This document shows, piece after piece, positions 28,092-36,807 of a DNA stretch of 64,000 nt. Each line of letters opens with the position of its first letter. The first letter of the stretch is position 1. Source of the DNA: Mycolicibacterium vaccae NBRC 14118 = CIP 105934 (GTDB taxonomy: Bacteria; Actinomycetota; Actinomycetes; Mycobacteriales; Mycobacteriaceae). The translations under genes and the position numbers were made by a program. Where the stretch lies: assembly GCF_001552715.1 (NCBI RefSeq), contig NZ_BCRS01000008.1, forward strand, positions 1 through 64,000, written 5' to 3'. A model generated the notes under the pieces. That model worked only from the letters and a program-made list of their open reading frames with translations. It did no database searches and was not told the DNA's origin.

Positions 28092-29439
28092 GCGCCCGGC
28101 CCGCCAGTTGCACCGGCCCGTACCTCTCGACGCGGCGCCGTCCCGCGGGCAGTTCACGCTTGCGCATGTTGCGTTCGTAGTGCCAGTAGTCCACCTGCTG
28201 GGTGTGCCGGGGCTTGTCGACGAAGTGTCCGATGTACGTGCGTTCGTCGGCGGCGATGACGCGCTTCATCTCGGCCTCCGATGGCGGGCGGTAGGTGCCG
28301 GCGAGGTAGGCGGCCGCCAGTCGGGCCTGGCATTCCACGAACGGGAACAAGGTGGGCAACGCCTGGGCGAATCCGATGAAGAGCAGGTCGTCGATGCCCG
28401 GTTTGAGGATCCGTTTGTACAGCGGGAGCCGGTTGTCCGGCGCCTCGAGGAAACTGCGGTCGAAGAACGGGAACGTGATGTTGTAGCCGGTCGCGTAGAT
28501 GATCACGTCGGCTTCGACGGTCGAACCGTCGACGAACACCACCGAACGTCCGTCGAGACGTTCGATGTTCGGCTTGGCGACCGCGTCCCCGGACCCGAGC
28601 CGCATGAGGAGCTCGGCGGACTGGGTCGGGTGCGCCTCGAGGAACCGGTGATTGGGTTTGGGCAGACCGTAGTTCTGCGGATCCCCGAACATCAACCGCG
28701 CGAAAGGCTGCATGGCCCGGCGCTGCCACGACAGCGGGATCACGGGCAGCGAATGCGCGATCTTGTCCGCAGTCATCCCGAAGACGTACTTCGGCACCAC
28801 CCAGGCCCCGGACCGCGTTGACAGGTAAACGGTGTTGCGCCAGGACTTCTGGGACAACTCGGACACGATGTCGGCCGCCGAGTTGCCGATCCCGACGACG
28901 ACGATGCGCTTACCGCGCAGATCGAGCGGTTCGGTGGGGTCGATGTACGCATGGGCGTGAATGCTCTCGCCGGTGAATTCGCCCGGGAACTCGGCGGTGC
29001 GCGGATCCCAGTGGTGTCCGTTGGCCACTACCAGGGCGTCGTAGTGCCGGGTCTGCCCGTCCTCGGTATCGAGCTCCCAGCCGCCCCGGGGCAGCCGCCG
29101 GGCGTGCTTCACGCCGTTCTGGAACTGGATACGCTCCCGCAGCCCGAAGGTGTCGGCGTACTCGTCGAGGTAGTCCTTGATCTGGGTGTGGTGCGGGTAG
29201 TCGGGAAGGTCCGCGCGCATCGGGAAGTCGCGGAAGGACAGGCAGTCGCGCGAGGTGTCGATGTGCAGCGACCGGTAAGCGCTGGAATGGCCGTTCGGAT
29301 TGCGGAACGCCCAGTTGCCGCCGATCCGGTCGGACGACTCGAAGCAGTCGTATTCGATGCCGGCGTCGGCCAGGTTCTTGCCTGTGGTGAGTCCGCTGAT
29401 GCCCGCGCCGATGATCGCCGCGGTGGGTGATGAAGCCAT
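28069..29439 (-). CDS. Flavin-containing monooxygenase
   Basis: A 456-residue FMO/Baeyer-Villiger-class enzyme. FAD loop AAIIGAGISGLTTGKNLADAG at residues 7-27, the FMO fingerprint FPGEFTGESIHAHAY near residue 150, NADPH loop VVGIGNSAADIVSEL near 180, and the late YATGYNITFPFF motif are all present. It oxygenates a soft nucleophile or ketone with NADPH and O2 in the cytoplasm. It is first in the operon with the TetR and hydrolase genes and has a likely TetR operator about 50 bases upstream. Confidence 0.94.
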   Translation of the reverse strand: MASSPTAAIIGAGISGLTTGKNLADAGIEYDCFESSDRIGGNWAFRNPNGHSSAYRSLHIDTSRDCLSFRDFPMRADLPDYPHHTQIKDYLDEYADTFGLRERIQFQNGVKHARRLPRGGWELDTEDGQTRHYDALVVANGHHWDPRTAEFPGEFTGESIHAHAYIDPTEPLDLRGKRIVVVGIGNSAADIVSELSQKSWRNTVYLSTRSGAWVVPKYVFGMTADKIAHSLPVIPLSWQRRAMQPFARLMFGDPQNYGLPKPNHRFLEAHPTQSAELLMRLGSGDAVAKPNIERLDGRSVVFVDGSTVEADVIIYATGYNITFPFFDRSFLEAPDNRLPLYKRILKPGIDDLLFIGFAQALPTLFPFVECQARLAAAYLAGTYRPPSEAEMKRVIAADERTYIGHFVDKPRHTQQVDYWHYERNMRKRELPAGRRRVERYGPVQLAGRAREAAGAA

Positions 29440-29487
29440 GCTGCCTGCCGTTCATGTGAGGTGGGTCACGCGAAGGTATCAGTTTTC

Positions 29488-29499
29488 TGACAAGTGTCA
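29488..29499. promoter_or_regulatory. TetR-type operator upstream of the FMO operon
   Basis: TGACA-AG-TGTCA is a perfect 12-base palindrome, embedded in further symmetry (TTTC/ CAAAG). It lies 49-60 bases upstream of the FMO start, a position suited to repress the operon. The regulator encoded within the operon is the natural candidate. Confidence 0.65.
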
Positions 29500-29649
29500 A
29501 AGAATTGGCTTCCAGGGTGTACCAGCACCCGCCGCAAGTCGACGCGGCCGGCTCCCCGTTCGCGCCGCAAGTGGCAAGCGGGGCCTGCATCGGGCACGAG
29601 GCGAGCTCTTCCCGACAGCCCCGGAGGGTGTGACGGCCTGCTGACCGCA

Positions 29650-29722
29650 CCCCTTCAGGGGCTATCGGTGCGGGGCCCAGAGTGACACTCTGGAGATATC
29701 CGGACCCCGCTGGCCGGGGCCA
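29650..29722 (+). ncRNA. Structured leader upstream of the coiled-coil gene
   Basis: Four stems follow each other: CCCC-TTCA-GGGG near 29650-29661; GCGGGG (29670-29675) with CCCCGC (29705-29710), enclosing a perfect CCAGAGT-GAC-ACTCTGG hairpin (29677-29693); and TGGCC/GGCCA at 29711-29722. The ribosome site (GAGGAG, 29731-29736) follows. No known riboswitch was recognised, so this may be a terminator-like element or a regulatory 5' leader. Confidence 0.45.
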
Positions 29723-29743
29723 GTTCTCACTGAGGAGTTACGA

Positions 29744-30172
29744 ATGGCCGACCACCGTCTGAGCGACAAGTTCGACGAACTCTCCGACAAGGCGAAGGAG
29801 TCGGCGAGCAAGCTGAAAGCCTCCGCCGAACACGAGAAGGACGAGCTGAAGGCCGATGCCGTCGCGGCGCACCAACGTGCCGAGTCGACCACCGAGCAGT
29901 TCAAGAAGAACGTCGACGAAGCATCGGACAAGGTGGCCGCCCAATGGGACGAGGTCCGCGACAAGTGGAAGTCCCACCTGGCCAAGATGCGCTCGGAGAT
30001 CGAGGAGAAAAAGGAAGAGCACGACATCAAGGCCGCCGAACGCAATGCCGACCGGGCCGAGGCCTATGCCGAGGACGCGATCTGGTTCGCCGAGAGCGCG
30101 ATCGAAGAAGCCGCGGCCGCATGCCTGGACGCCGTCTACGCGCGCGCCAGCGCCGCCGCGCTCAAGTCCTGA
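29744..30172 (+). CDS. Coiled-coil protein of unknown function
   Basis: A 142-residue, highly charged, almost entirely helical protein with heptad-like repeats through about residue 100 (DKFDELSDKAKESASKLKAS, KSHLAKMRSEIEEKKEEHD). A less charged alanine-rich helical tail (AIWFAESAIEEAAAACLDAVYARA) follows. There is no signal peptide or membrane segment. A GAGGAG site precedes ATG 29744. It resembles conserved short actinobacterial hypothetical proteins; I do not recognise a function. A structured leader precedes it and a hairpin follows. Confidence 0.8.
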   Translation: MADHRLSDKFDELSDKAKESASKLKASAEHEKDELKADAVAAHQRAESTTEQFKKNVDEASDKVAAQWDEVRDKWKSHLAKMRSEIEEKKEEHDIKAAERNADRAEAYAEDAIWFAESAIEEAAAACLDAVYARASAAALKS

Positions 30173-30194
30173 CCTACCCCGCCCCACCTACCCC

Positions 30195-30220
30195 GCCTCG
30201 GAAACCTTCGTCCCCGAGGC
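30195..30220 (+). terminator. Hairpin after the coiled-coil gene
   Basis: GCCTCGG (30195-30201) pairs with CCGAGGC (30214-30220) around a 12-base loop, 22 bases after the stop codon. Probable terminator. Confidence 0.6.
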
Positions 30221-30315
30221 GAACCGATCGGCCCCGGACCGCGTAAACCTCCGCCCGGCGGGTAGCCCCACGTCCGATCGGCGCCGCAGGCGCTTCCGCG
30301 ACAGGTGGGTGGGGA

Positions 30316-31119
30316 ATGGACATCGACGTCACGTTCATCGGGACCGCGACCACGCTGATCCGCTGCGGCGCGATCACGGTTCTGACGGACCCGAACTTCC
30401 TGCACCAGGGTCAGCGCGCCTACCTCGGGTACGGCCTGTGGTCCAAGCGTCGGCGGCCACCGGCGCTGCACGTCGACGAGTTGCCGGACCTGGATGCGGT
30501 GCTGCTGTCGCACCTGCACGGCGACCACTGGGACCGCGTCGCCGAACGGGGGCTGGATCACCGGCTGCCGGTCATCACCACCCACGCCGCGGCGAAGACC
30601 TTGCGGCGCCGCGGGTTCGGCGATGCGATCGGCTTGTCCACCTGGGACAGCACCGCCATCGCCAAGGGCTCGGAACAGATCACGTTCACCGCACTGCCGG
30701 GCCGGCACGCACCGACGCCGGTCAACCGTCTACTGCCGCCGGTGATAGGCACCATGCTCACGTTCCGCGACGCCAGCGGCGCGACCCGGCACCTGTACCT
30801 GTCCGGGGACACCCTGCTGATCGACGAACTCGACGACATCCCGGTGCGCTTCCAGTCGATCGACGCCGGGGTGCTGCATCTGGGTGGCACCCGACTGCCC
30901 GCGGGAAACCGGTTGCCGTTCGGACTGACCGTGACGATGGACGGCCGGCAGGGCACCGAGATGGTGCGCCGCCTCGACCTGCCGCGGGTGATACCGGTGC
31001 ACTTCGACGACTACGGCGTATTCGCTTCTCCCCTTGCCGATTTCATCTCGGCGATGGCCGACCAGGGCATGGCCGACCGGATTGTCGAGATCGGGCGCGG
31101 TCAGACGGTGTCGCTCTGA
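30316..31119 (+). CDS. Metallo-beta-lactamase-fold hydrolase
   Basis: A 267-residue MBL-superfamily protein. The metal-binding HLHGDHWD motif lies near residue 62, a second histidine in GRHAP, an aspartate in YLSGDTLL and a final histidine in IPVHFDDYG, as in the UlaG/RomA-like group. Members hydrolyse phosphoesters, lactones or thioesters; the substrate here is unknown. The stop codon lies inside a 16-bp perfect hairpin, so the gene is probably monocistronic. Confidence 0.9.
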   Translation: MDIDVTFIGTATTLIRCGAITVLTDPNFLHQGQRAYLGYGLWSKRRRPPALHVDELPDLDAVLLSHLHGDHWDRVAERGLDHRLPVITTHAAAKTLRRRGFGDAIGLSTWDSTAIAKGSEQITFTALPGRHAPTPVNRLLPPVIGTMLTFRDASGATRHLYLSGDTLLIDELDDIPVRFQSIDAGVLHLGGTRLPAGNRLPFGLTVTMDGRQGTEMVRRLDLPRVIPVHFDDYGVFASPLADFISAMADQGMADRIVEIGRGQTVSL

Positions 31120-31131
31120 CCGCGCCCGATC
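31089..31131. terminator. Terminator with 16-bp perfect stem over the stop codon
   Basis: GATCGGGCGCGGTCAG (31089-31104) pairs exactly with 31116-31131 around an 11-base loop. The last codons and the TGA of the MBL-fold gene lie inside the structure. There is no T run. Confidence 0.85.
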
Positions 31132-31245
31132 GTCAGGTTCAGCGAGGGTGGCTGGTCGAGAGAGTGTCGGCGCGGGCCACCTTGCGGCCCAGAATCACGC
31201 CGAGCCCGAATCAGCGCAACGATCGGCTCACTCTCGGGGTCGAGC

Positions 31246-32220
31246 TCACGCCAGCACCTGCAGTCGATCCCATGGCACCGCGGACATGGGGTCGTAGTCG
31301 CCGGTGAATCCGGCCTGCCGGTAGGTGGCCCCGATTCCATTGCCGCTGGGGTCGACTTCAAAGGCGACGTTCAGCGGTGCGCCACTGACGTCGACGACGT
31401 AGGCGCCGTAGACCTGCATGGCACGTGCGACCGCGCGAACACCCGATGGGAGCCCCAGGGCATCGATGTCGAGGCCGGGATCGAGACGTATCCGCGCGCC
31501 CTCGGGGATGCAATTGGCCCGCGCGGATGTGCCGTCGGTCGAGGTCGCCGGCGCGCGGAAGGTACGAGCGCACACGTTGTTCGTCGCTACCGCCAGCGCG
31601 TGCGGGATGACGCCTTCCTGGATCTCGGCCACCTGGATGACACCACCCAACCTTGACGCGCCGGAGCCGGTCGCTCCGCCGCCCCAACCGGATCCGTTGA
31701 GGTTGGTGATCGAACCCCACCCCGCAGTCCACCCGCCGCCTGCCGGATGCGCCCGCCACAGCTCGAAGATCTGTCCGCTCGACGCGTCGACCACCACCAT
31801 CGCCGCATCCGACCCCGAACTCGACTGCGCGCCGGCGGGAATCGGGACTCGAACCCCGTCGAACGGGCACCGACCCCAGTCCTCGGTACAGCTGACGGTG
31901 CGCCCGGGAGTGCCGGCGTCCGCTTGGTAGATCGGGACACCGTAGGCGACCAGGTTCGCGTACATGGCGCCGTCGCTGGAAAGGTGGGCGACCATTGCGT
32001 CACTGTTCGGGTCGATCGCGGCGCCGCCCGGAATTGGAGTGCGGAACGGACTGCCCGGCGAGAACGGTTGCATCGCCGCCCGAGCAATCGGAGCGGAGTA
32101 GGCGACCGCTGCGATCGTCACGAAAACCGAAATGAGTGCGCCTATTCGCGCGGCGGCGACACTCCTTCTGAATCGTGGAAAAAAGCTTGCATCCAGAAGG
32201 AAATTGACCGGCTTCGCCAT
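31246..32220 (-). CDS. Secreted or membrane-anchored protein of unknown function
   Basis: A 324-residue protein. A long N-terminal segment (residues about 20-50: RRSVAAARIGALISVFVTIAAVAYSAPIARA, described here by its hydrophobic core) is a signal peptide or anchor ending in an ARA cleavage-like site. The mature part is rich in Gly, Ala, Ser and Asn, with cysteine pairs (VSCTEDWGRCPFDG; VCARTF and ANCIPEG) that may form disulfides. I do not recognise a family. It diverges from the polytopic membrane gene across an AT-richer 216-bp gap. The upstream ribosome site is weak. Confidence 0.75.
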   Translation of the reverse strand: MAKPVNFLLDASFFPRFRRSVAAARIGALISVFVTIAAVAYSAPIARAAMQPFSPGSPFRTPIPGGAAIDPNSDAMVAHLSSDGAMYANLVAYGVPIYQADAGTPGRTVSCTEDWGRCPFDGVRVPIPAGAQSSSGSDAAMVVVDASSGQIFELWRAHPAGGGWTAGWGSITNLNGSGWGGGATGSGASRLGGVIQVAEIQEGVIPHALAVATNNVCARTFRAPATSTDGTSARANCIPEGARIRLDPGLDIDALGLPSGVRAVARAMQVYGAYVVDVSGAPLNVAFEVDPSGNGIGATYRQAGFTGDYDPMSAVPWDRLQVLA

Positions 32221-32436
32221 GTGAACTCATTTCATTCGCAAATAACAGATTCGGCGCAGGCAAATTACGTCGGTCACCCCTCGACTCCGTAACCGCTGGC
32301 TACCCCACAGCGTACGGATGTTGCCGCCCTGGCACAGGGAATCCTCAGAAACGGAAAGCCCCAGCGATCGTTCGACTCCCCCTGAGTTTGGCTTTTGCGG
32401 CAATTCGCGGGCGGCGAATGGGAGACACTCGACCCC

Positions 32437-34095
32437 GTGATCGACAGTCTTTCCGCAACCACCGGCGACACGAGAACGCGCTGGATATACCCGGCACTAA
32501 TTGTTCTCGCTGCCATACATCTGGCCACTCTTTCGGAAAATCACGGCGAGGCCGAAGACTCCGTGCAATACATCATGGACGTCACCAAAGGCGAGAATCT
32601 ATTTCAGCCCAATCACCTATTGTTCAACGCGATCAACCGGCTGCACTATCGGGTCTGGACGGCTTTCGGCTACTCCGCCGACGCCACGGTGCCGATGGAA
32701 GTGTTGTCGGCCGCCGCCAGCCTGGCCACGGTGTACCTGGTCCATCGGATCGCGCTTCGAGTGGGCGCCCCGCCGCTGATGGCGCTGGCCGCCGCCGGAT
32801 GGACCGCGTTCTCCTACGGCTTCTGGGTTTACAGCGTCGAGGCCGACACCTACCTGCTGCCGTTACCGGCGGTGCTTCTCGCCGTCCTGGTGCTGTTCGA
32901 CATTCGGCCGACGGAGTGGAGCGGGATCCGTGGGCCGACAGTGCCGCGTCTGATCGCCCTCGGAGTGCTCAGCGCCGTCGCCGCATTGCTCCACCAGCAG
33001 TACCTCTTCCTGATCCCGATTGTCGGGGTCAGTTTGATCCTCATCTGGCGGGCGACGCCTGGGCGCAGCAGCGGATCCCTGATCACCACGGCTTCGGTCT
33101 ACGGTCTGGTCGCCGTAGGCGTGGTCTTCCTGGTGTACTGCGCGGTCGGTCTGATTGCGCTCGGCCAGAGCGACATTGCCGAGACCCTGGCGTGGGCGCG
33201 TGGCCACGCCAGCCAGGGCACCTGGGTGGGTTTCTCGCTGATGTCGTTTCCGATGTTGCTGGTCGGCCTCGTCCGGGTGATTCTCGGTATCAACTTCCTG
33301 GCCTCCCCGCACGCGGCCGGTGCGATGGCGAAGATTTTTCCCGGCAAGGTGCTGCTCGAGGAGCACTATGTCGCCGCGCAGTACATCGGGACCACATTGT
33401 TCTGGGTGATCACCGCCGCCACGCTGGTGGCCGTCGGCGCGATCGTCTGGTTGACGTTCCAGGCAACGCGCGGCGTGCGCGCCACAGAACCGTTGTCGCC
33501 GCGGTGGACCTTCACCCGCTTCGGGATCGTCTACCTGGCGGTCTACGCCGTACTGATTCTGATCTGGGAGCCCTACAACTTGGAATTCTGGATCGGACTC
33601 GTTCCGATACTCGCGATCTTGCTGGTCAGTCGCCTCGTCGGGAATGACGGTGTGGCGCCGGCAAGCATCGCACTGGCGCTCGCCCTCGCGGTTGCGAACT
33701 TCTTCGGCGGCGTCTGGCCCTACTCCCACGCGGACTCCGACTATTGGACTGATCAGAACGCGGGTCTCACGGCCATCGCCGGCAAGACAGACGTGATCGT
33801 CACCGAATGTGTATACGTGTGCCAGGGAAACCTCGCGTTGAGCACCGGTGCCCACTTGATCCCGGCGTCGTCGGATGACACCGGAGAGCTTTCGGCCGCG
33901 CTCGCTTCCCCGTCCACGGGACGGCTGTTCGTGTCGTCCTGGGCGTTCGATGCACCCGAAGGCGTCGCCGATCCGGAAACCGCGGGCTCCAGCGAAGTCA
34001 GATCGATGTTGGAGGGGCTTCGTGACCGCTTCGTCGAGGTCACCCGTTCCGGGTCGCAGACCATCTGGCAAGTGATGCCCGCCGACCGACCGTGA
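32437..34095 (+). CDS. Polytopic membrane protein, GT-C-glycosyltransferase-like
   Basis: About 552 residues with roughly ten or more hydrophobic segments and a C-terminal soluble domain of about 120 residues. GTG 32437 is proposed (GGGAGA 12 bases upstream); the frame is also open from a TTG at 32395. Early acidic residues after the first helix (HGEAEDSVQYIMDV) followed by QPNHLLFNAI recall the first extracytoplasmic loop of GT-C enzymes such as PMT/ArnT-type transferases, where an aspartate is catalytic. This comparison is tentative. The first 300 bases are AT-richer than the surroundings. Confidence 0.75.
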   Translation: MIDSLSATTGDTRTRWIYPALIVLAAIHLATLSENHGEAEDSVQYIMDVTKGENLFQPNHLLFNAINRLHYRVWTAFGYSADATVPMEVLSAAASLATVYLVHRIALRVGAPPLMALAAAGWTAFSYGFWVYSVEADTYLLPLPAVLLAVLVLFDIRPTEWSGIRGPTVPRLIALGVLSAVAALLHQQYLFLIPIVGVSLILIWRATPGRSSGSLITTASVYGLVAVGVVFLVYCAVGLIALGQSDIAETLAWARGHASQGTWVGFSLMSFPMLLVGLVRVILGINFLASPHAAGAMAKIFPGKVLLEEHYVAAQYIGTTLFWVITAATLVAVGAIVWLTFQATRGVRATEPLSPRWTFTRFGIVYLAVYAVLILIWEPYNLEFWIGLVPILAILLVSRLVGNDGVAPASIALALALAVANFFGGVWPYSHADSDYWTDQNAGLTAIAGKTDVIVTECVYVCQGNLALSTGAHLIPASSDDTGELSAALASPSTGRLFVSSWAFDAPEGVADPETAGSSEVRSMLEGLRDRFVEVTRSGSQTIWQVMPADRP

Positions 34096-34250
34096 TGTCC
34101 GCGATCCGGCGCACTGGCGAACCAACCCGGGAGTGGACCAACGCGCGCTGCTCGCGCACCACAACGAGGCTGCGCGACAAGCGTGCTGACAATCCGGTCT
34201 GCATCGCCGACGACCTGGGGTGTTCGCATTCTGTCGGTACGCTGTGAGCC

Positions 34251-35066
34251 ATGAATGCCGCACTTCTCGTCCTCATCGTCCTGGTGGTCGCGGCGATCGG
34301 TCTCGCTGTCTACGCGACGTCGAAGTCCACGCAGAAGCGCAACGCCGCGACGCTGGCCGACGCCAAGGCCGACGCCCGCCGGGTGATCGAGCGGCTGGGT
34401 GGTCAGGTGTTCGCGCTGACGGCCACCGACGAGGCCGCCAAGCAGGCACTGGCCGACGCGTCCGAGCGCTACACCGCCGCGTCGTCGCAGATCGACCAGG
34501 CCACCACCGCGAAGCAGGCCGAGCTGGCCAAGGAGAGCGCGATGGAGGGCCTCTACTACGTGCGTGCGGCGCGCACGGCGATGGGCATGGATCCCGGTCC
34601 GGAGCTGGAGTCGCTGGCCGGGCAGCGGACCGCGGGCACCGTCACCGAGGACCGTCGTGTCGAATTCGAGGGCCGCGAGATCGAGGCCTCGCCGACGCCG
34701 TCGCAGCGCACCCCGAACTACTACCCCGGCGGCCGCGTCGCGGGCCGGCCCGTGCCCGCCGGCTGGTACTCCGAACCGTGGTGGAAGCCGGCGCTGGTCG
34801 CCGGCGCCTGGGGTCTGGGCTCGGCGCTGCTGTTCAGCAGCCTGTTCTCCGGCATGGCCGGCGTCGGTTACGACGCGCAGGCGTTCGAGAACGGCTACGG
34901 AGACGGTTTCCAGGACGGGATGGACCAGGGCCAGCTCGACGGCGCTGACGCCGGCGGCGACGGCGGGGACTGGGGCGGAGATGCCGGCGGCGGCGACTGG
35001 GGTGGCGGCGACTGGGGTGGTGGCGGCGACTTCGGTGGCGGCGATTTCGGCGGGTTCGACTTCTAG
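34251..35066 (+). CDS. Membrane-anchored protein with Gly/Asp/Trp-rich tail
   Basis: A 271-residue protein. An N-terminal membrane helix (LLVLIVLVVAAIGLAVYA) precedes a helical region of about 90 residues rich in Ala, Lys and Glu (ADARRVIERLGGQVFALTAT onward), a Pro-containing linker, a second hydrophobic segment (PALVAGAWGLGSALLFSSLF) and a C-terminal tail after residue 225 built of GGDWGG/GGDFGG units. It resembles proteins annotated with a DUF1542-like domain, but I cannot name a function. Its last 4 bases overlap the antiporter stop on the other strand. Confidence 0.8.
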   Translation: MNAALLVLIVLVVAAIGLAVYATSKSTQKRNAATLADAKADARRVIERLGGQVFALTATDEAAKQALADASERYTAASSQIDQATTAKQAELAKESAMEGLYYVRAARTAMGMDPGPELESLAGQRTAGTVTEDRRVEFEGREIEASPTPSQRTPNYYPGGRVAGRPVPAGWYSEPWWKPALVAGAWGLGSALLFSSLFSGMAGVGYDAQAFENGYGDGFQDGMDQGQLDGADAGGDGGDWGGDAGGGDWGGGDWGGGGDFGGGDFGGFDF

Positions 35067-36748
35067 AACCGGCTCTCCAGCCGCGCCGACACCCCGGCCT
35101 CCTGCAGGTCGAGCCGCTCGAGCATGGCCCGCACCGCCTCCTCGTCGATGCGGCCTGCGTCGCGCTCGCCGATGAGCGCGGCACGCTGGGCGGCCAGGAC
35201 GTCTCGGTAGAGCTGGGCGAACACCGCGGCCCGCCGGGTGTTGGCGGCGGGATCGGGCATCTCGTCGGCATCCTGGGACTGGCGCGCCACGATGGCCCGG
35301 ATCTCGGCGAGCACCCGCGGGTCCAGTCCGGCCGGCGGATGCGCGCGGAACTCGGCGAGCACCTCGGCGGACGCGTCGTGCACCACCTTCTCGGCCTTCT
35401 CCGTCTCGGCGACGGTCTCGGCGCGGTCTGCGTCGGAGGACAGGTCGAGCCGGCGGATCAGCAGCGGCAGCGTCCACCCCTGCAGCAGTAGCGTGCCCAC
35501 ACTCACCACGAACGCGATGGCCTGGATCGTCGCACGCTCGGGGAACGGGTCACCCGCGGCGGTCGTCACCGGGATCGCCGCGGCCGCGGCCAGTGTCACC
35601 ACGCCGCGCATGCCCGTCCAGGACACCACGACACTTTCCTGCCAGCTCAGCCTGCGGTTGTCGATGCGGGACGGCCGCCGGCCCCCCGGCCGTTGCCTGC
35701 GGCGGGTGCCGAGGGCGCCGCGGGCGCCGTCGGGGATCGGCACGCTCAGCCGCTGTTCGACCTGCCGCGCCAGCACTCCCCTGCCGAACATCACGAACAC
35801 CGACAGCGGCCGGATCACCAGCACGATCAGCAGCACCACCGCCGACGCGACCGCCACCTGCCCCAGCGACTCGTGCGCGTCGCGCAGGTCTTCGAGCACG
35901 AAACGCAGATGCAGCCCGATGTAGGCGAACACGAACGCCTCGAGCAGCACGTCGACCGAGTTCCACACGTACCGCTCCTGCAGCCGGGTCTGGTAGCCGG
36001 CGTCCACCGTCCCGCTGCCCACCACGAACCCGGCCACCACGACGGCCAGCACGCCGGAGGCGTGCATCTCCTCGGCGACGATGAACGCCGCGAACGGCAC
36101 CATCAGGCCCTGCACGGTCTCCAGCGCCGGGTTGGCCAGCCGCCTGCGGATCCACAGGGTCACGTACCCCAGCGCGGCACCGACAGCGGGGCCGAGCACC
36201 GCGCTGTAGCCGAACAGCAGCAGCGGGTTCTCGATGAAGGTGTGCCGGCCGGCGACCTGGGCCACCGCGACGGAGAACAGCGCCAGCGCCGCCGCGTCGT
36301 TGATCAGGCTCTCGCCGGTCAGGATCGTCATCACCCGTTTGGGCAGTCCGAGCTTGCGCCCGACGGCGACGGCGGTGACGGCATCGGGCGGGGCGACGAT
36401 GGCGCCGAGCACCAGCGCGGTCGCGAACGTCAGCGGCACCACCACCAGCCAGGCGGACACGGCTGCGACGGCGAACGCGGTGACCACCACGAGCCCCACC
36501 CCGAGACCCAGGATCGGCTTGATGTTGCGCAGGAACGTCGGGAACGAGAAGTTCAACGCCGCCGAGTACAGCAGCGGCGGCAGCACCACCGACAGCAGAA
36601 TGTGCGAATCCAGTTCGGGCGCTTCGAATCCCGGCACGAACGACACCGCGATGCCGACCACGACGATGATCAGCGCGGGTTCGAGTCCCCGTCGGTGCGC
36701 CATCGCCGTCACGACGATCGCGCCCACTACCACCAGGATCAGTTCCAC
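35063..36748 (-). CDS. Na+/H+ antiporter, CPA1/NhaP type
   Basis: A 561-residue cation/proton antiporter. About 12 membrane segments fill residues 1-425, including the family ion-site region GAIVAPPDAVTAVAVGRKLG and TGESLINDAAALALF. A basic insertion (GTRRRQRPGGRRPSRIDNRR) lies between late helices. The C-terminal 140 residues are cytoplasmic and helical. It exports Na+ or K+ for H+ across the inner membrane. It converges with, and overlaps by 4 bases, the Gly/Asp/Trp-tailed gene. Confidence 0.92.
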   Translation of the reverse strand: MELILVVVGAIVVTAMAHRRGLEPALIIVVVGIAVSFVPGFEAPELDSHILLSVVLPPLLYSAALNFSFPTFLRNIKPILGLGVGLVVVTAFAVAAVSAWLVVVPLTFATALVLGAIVAPPDAVTAVAVGRKLGLPKRVMTILTGESLINDAAALALFSVAVAQVAGRHTFIENPLLLFGYSAVLGPAVGAALGYVTLWIRRRLANPALETVQGLMVPFAAFIVAEEMHASGVLAVVVAGFVVGSGTVDAGYQTRLQERYVWNSVDVLLEAFVFAYIGLHLRFVLEDLRDAHESLGQVAVASAVVLLIVLVIRPLSVFVMFGRGVLARQVEQRLSVPIPDGARGALGTRRRQRPGGRRPSRIDNRRLSWQESVVVSWTGMRGVVTLAAAAAIPVTTAAGDPFPERATIQAIAFVVSVGTLLLQGWTLPLLIRRLDLSSDADRAETVAETEKAEKVVHDASAEVLAEFRAHPPAGLDPRVLAEIRAIVARQSQDADEMPDPAANTRRAAVFAQLYRDVLAAQRAALIGERDAGRIDEEAVRAMLERLDLQEAGVSARLESRF

Positions 36749-36807
36749 CCGCAGATTGTCCCGGCTATCTCAGCGCATGTCCCGCCGACCCGCGCGGTGC
36801 CGAGCCC

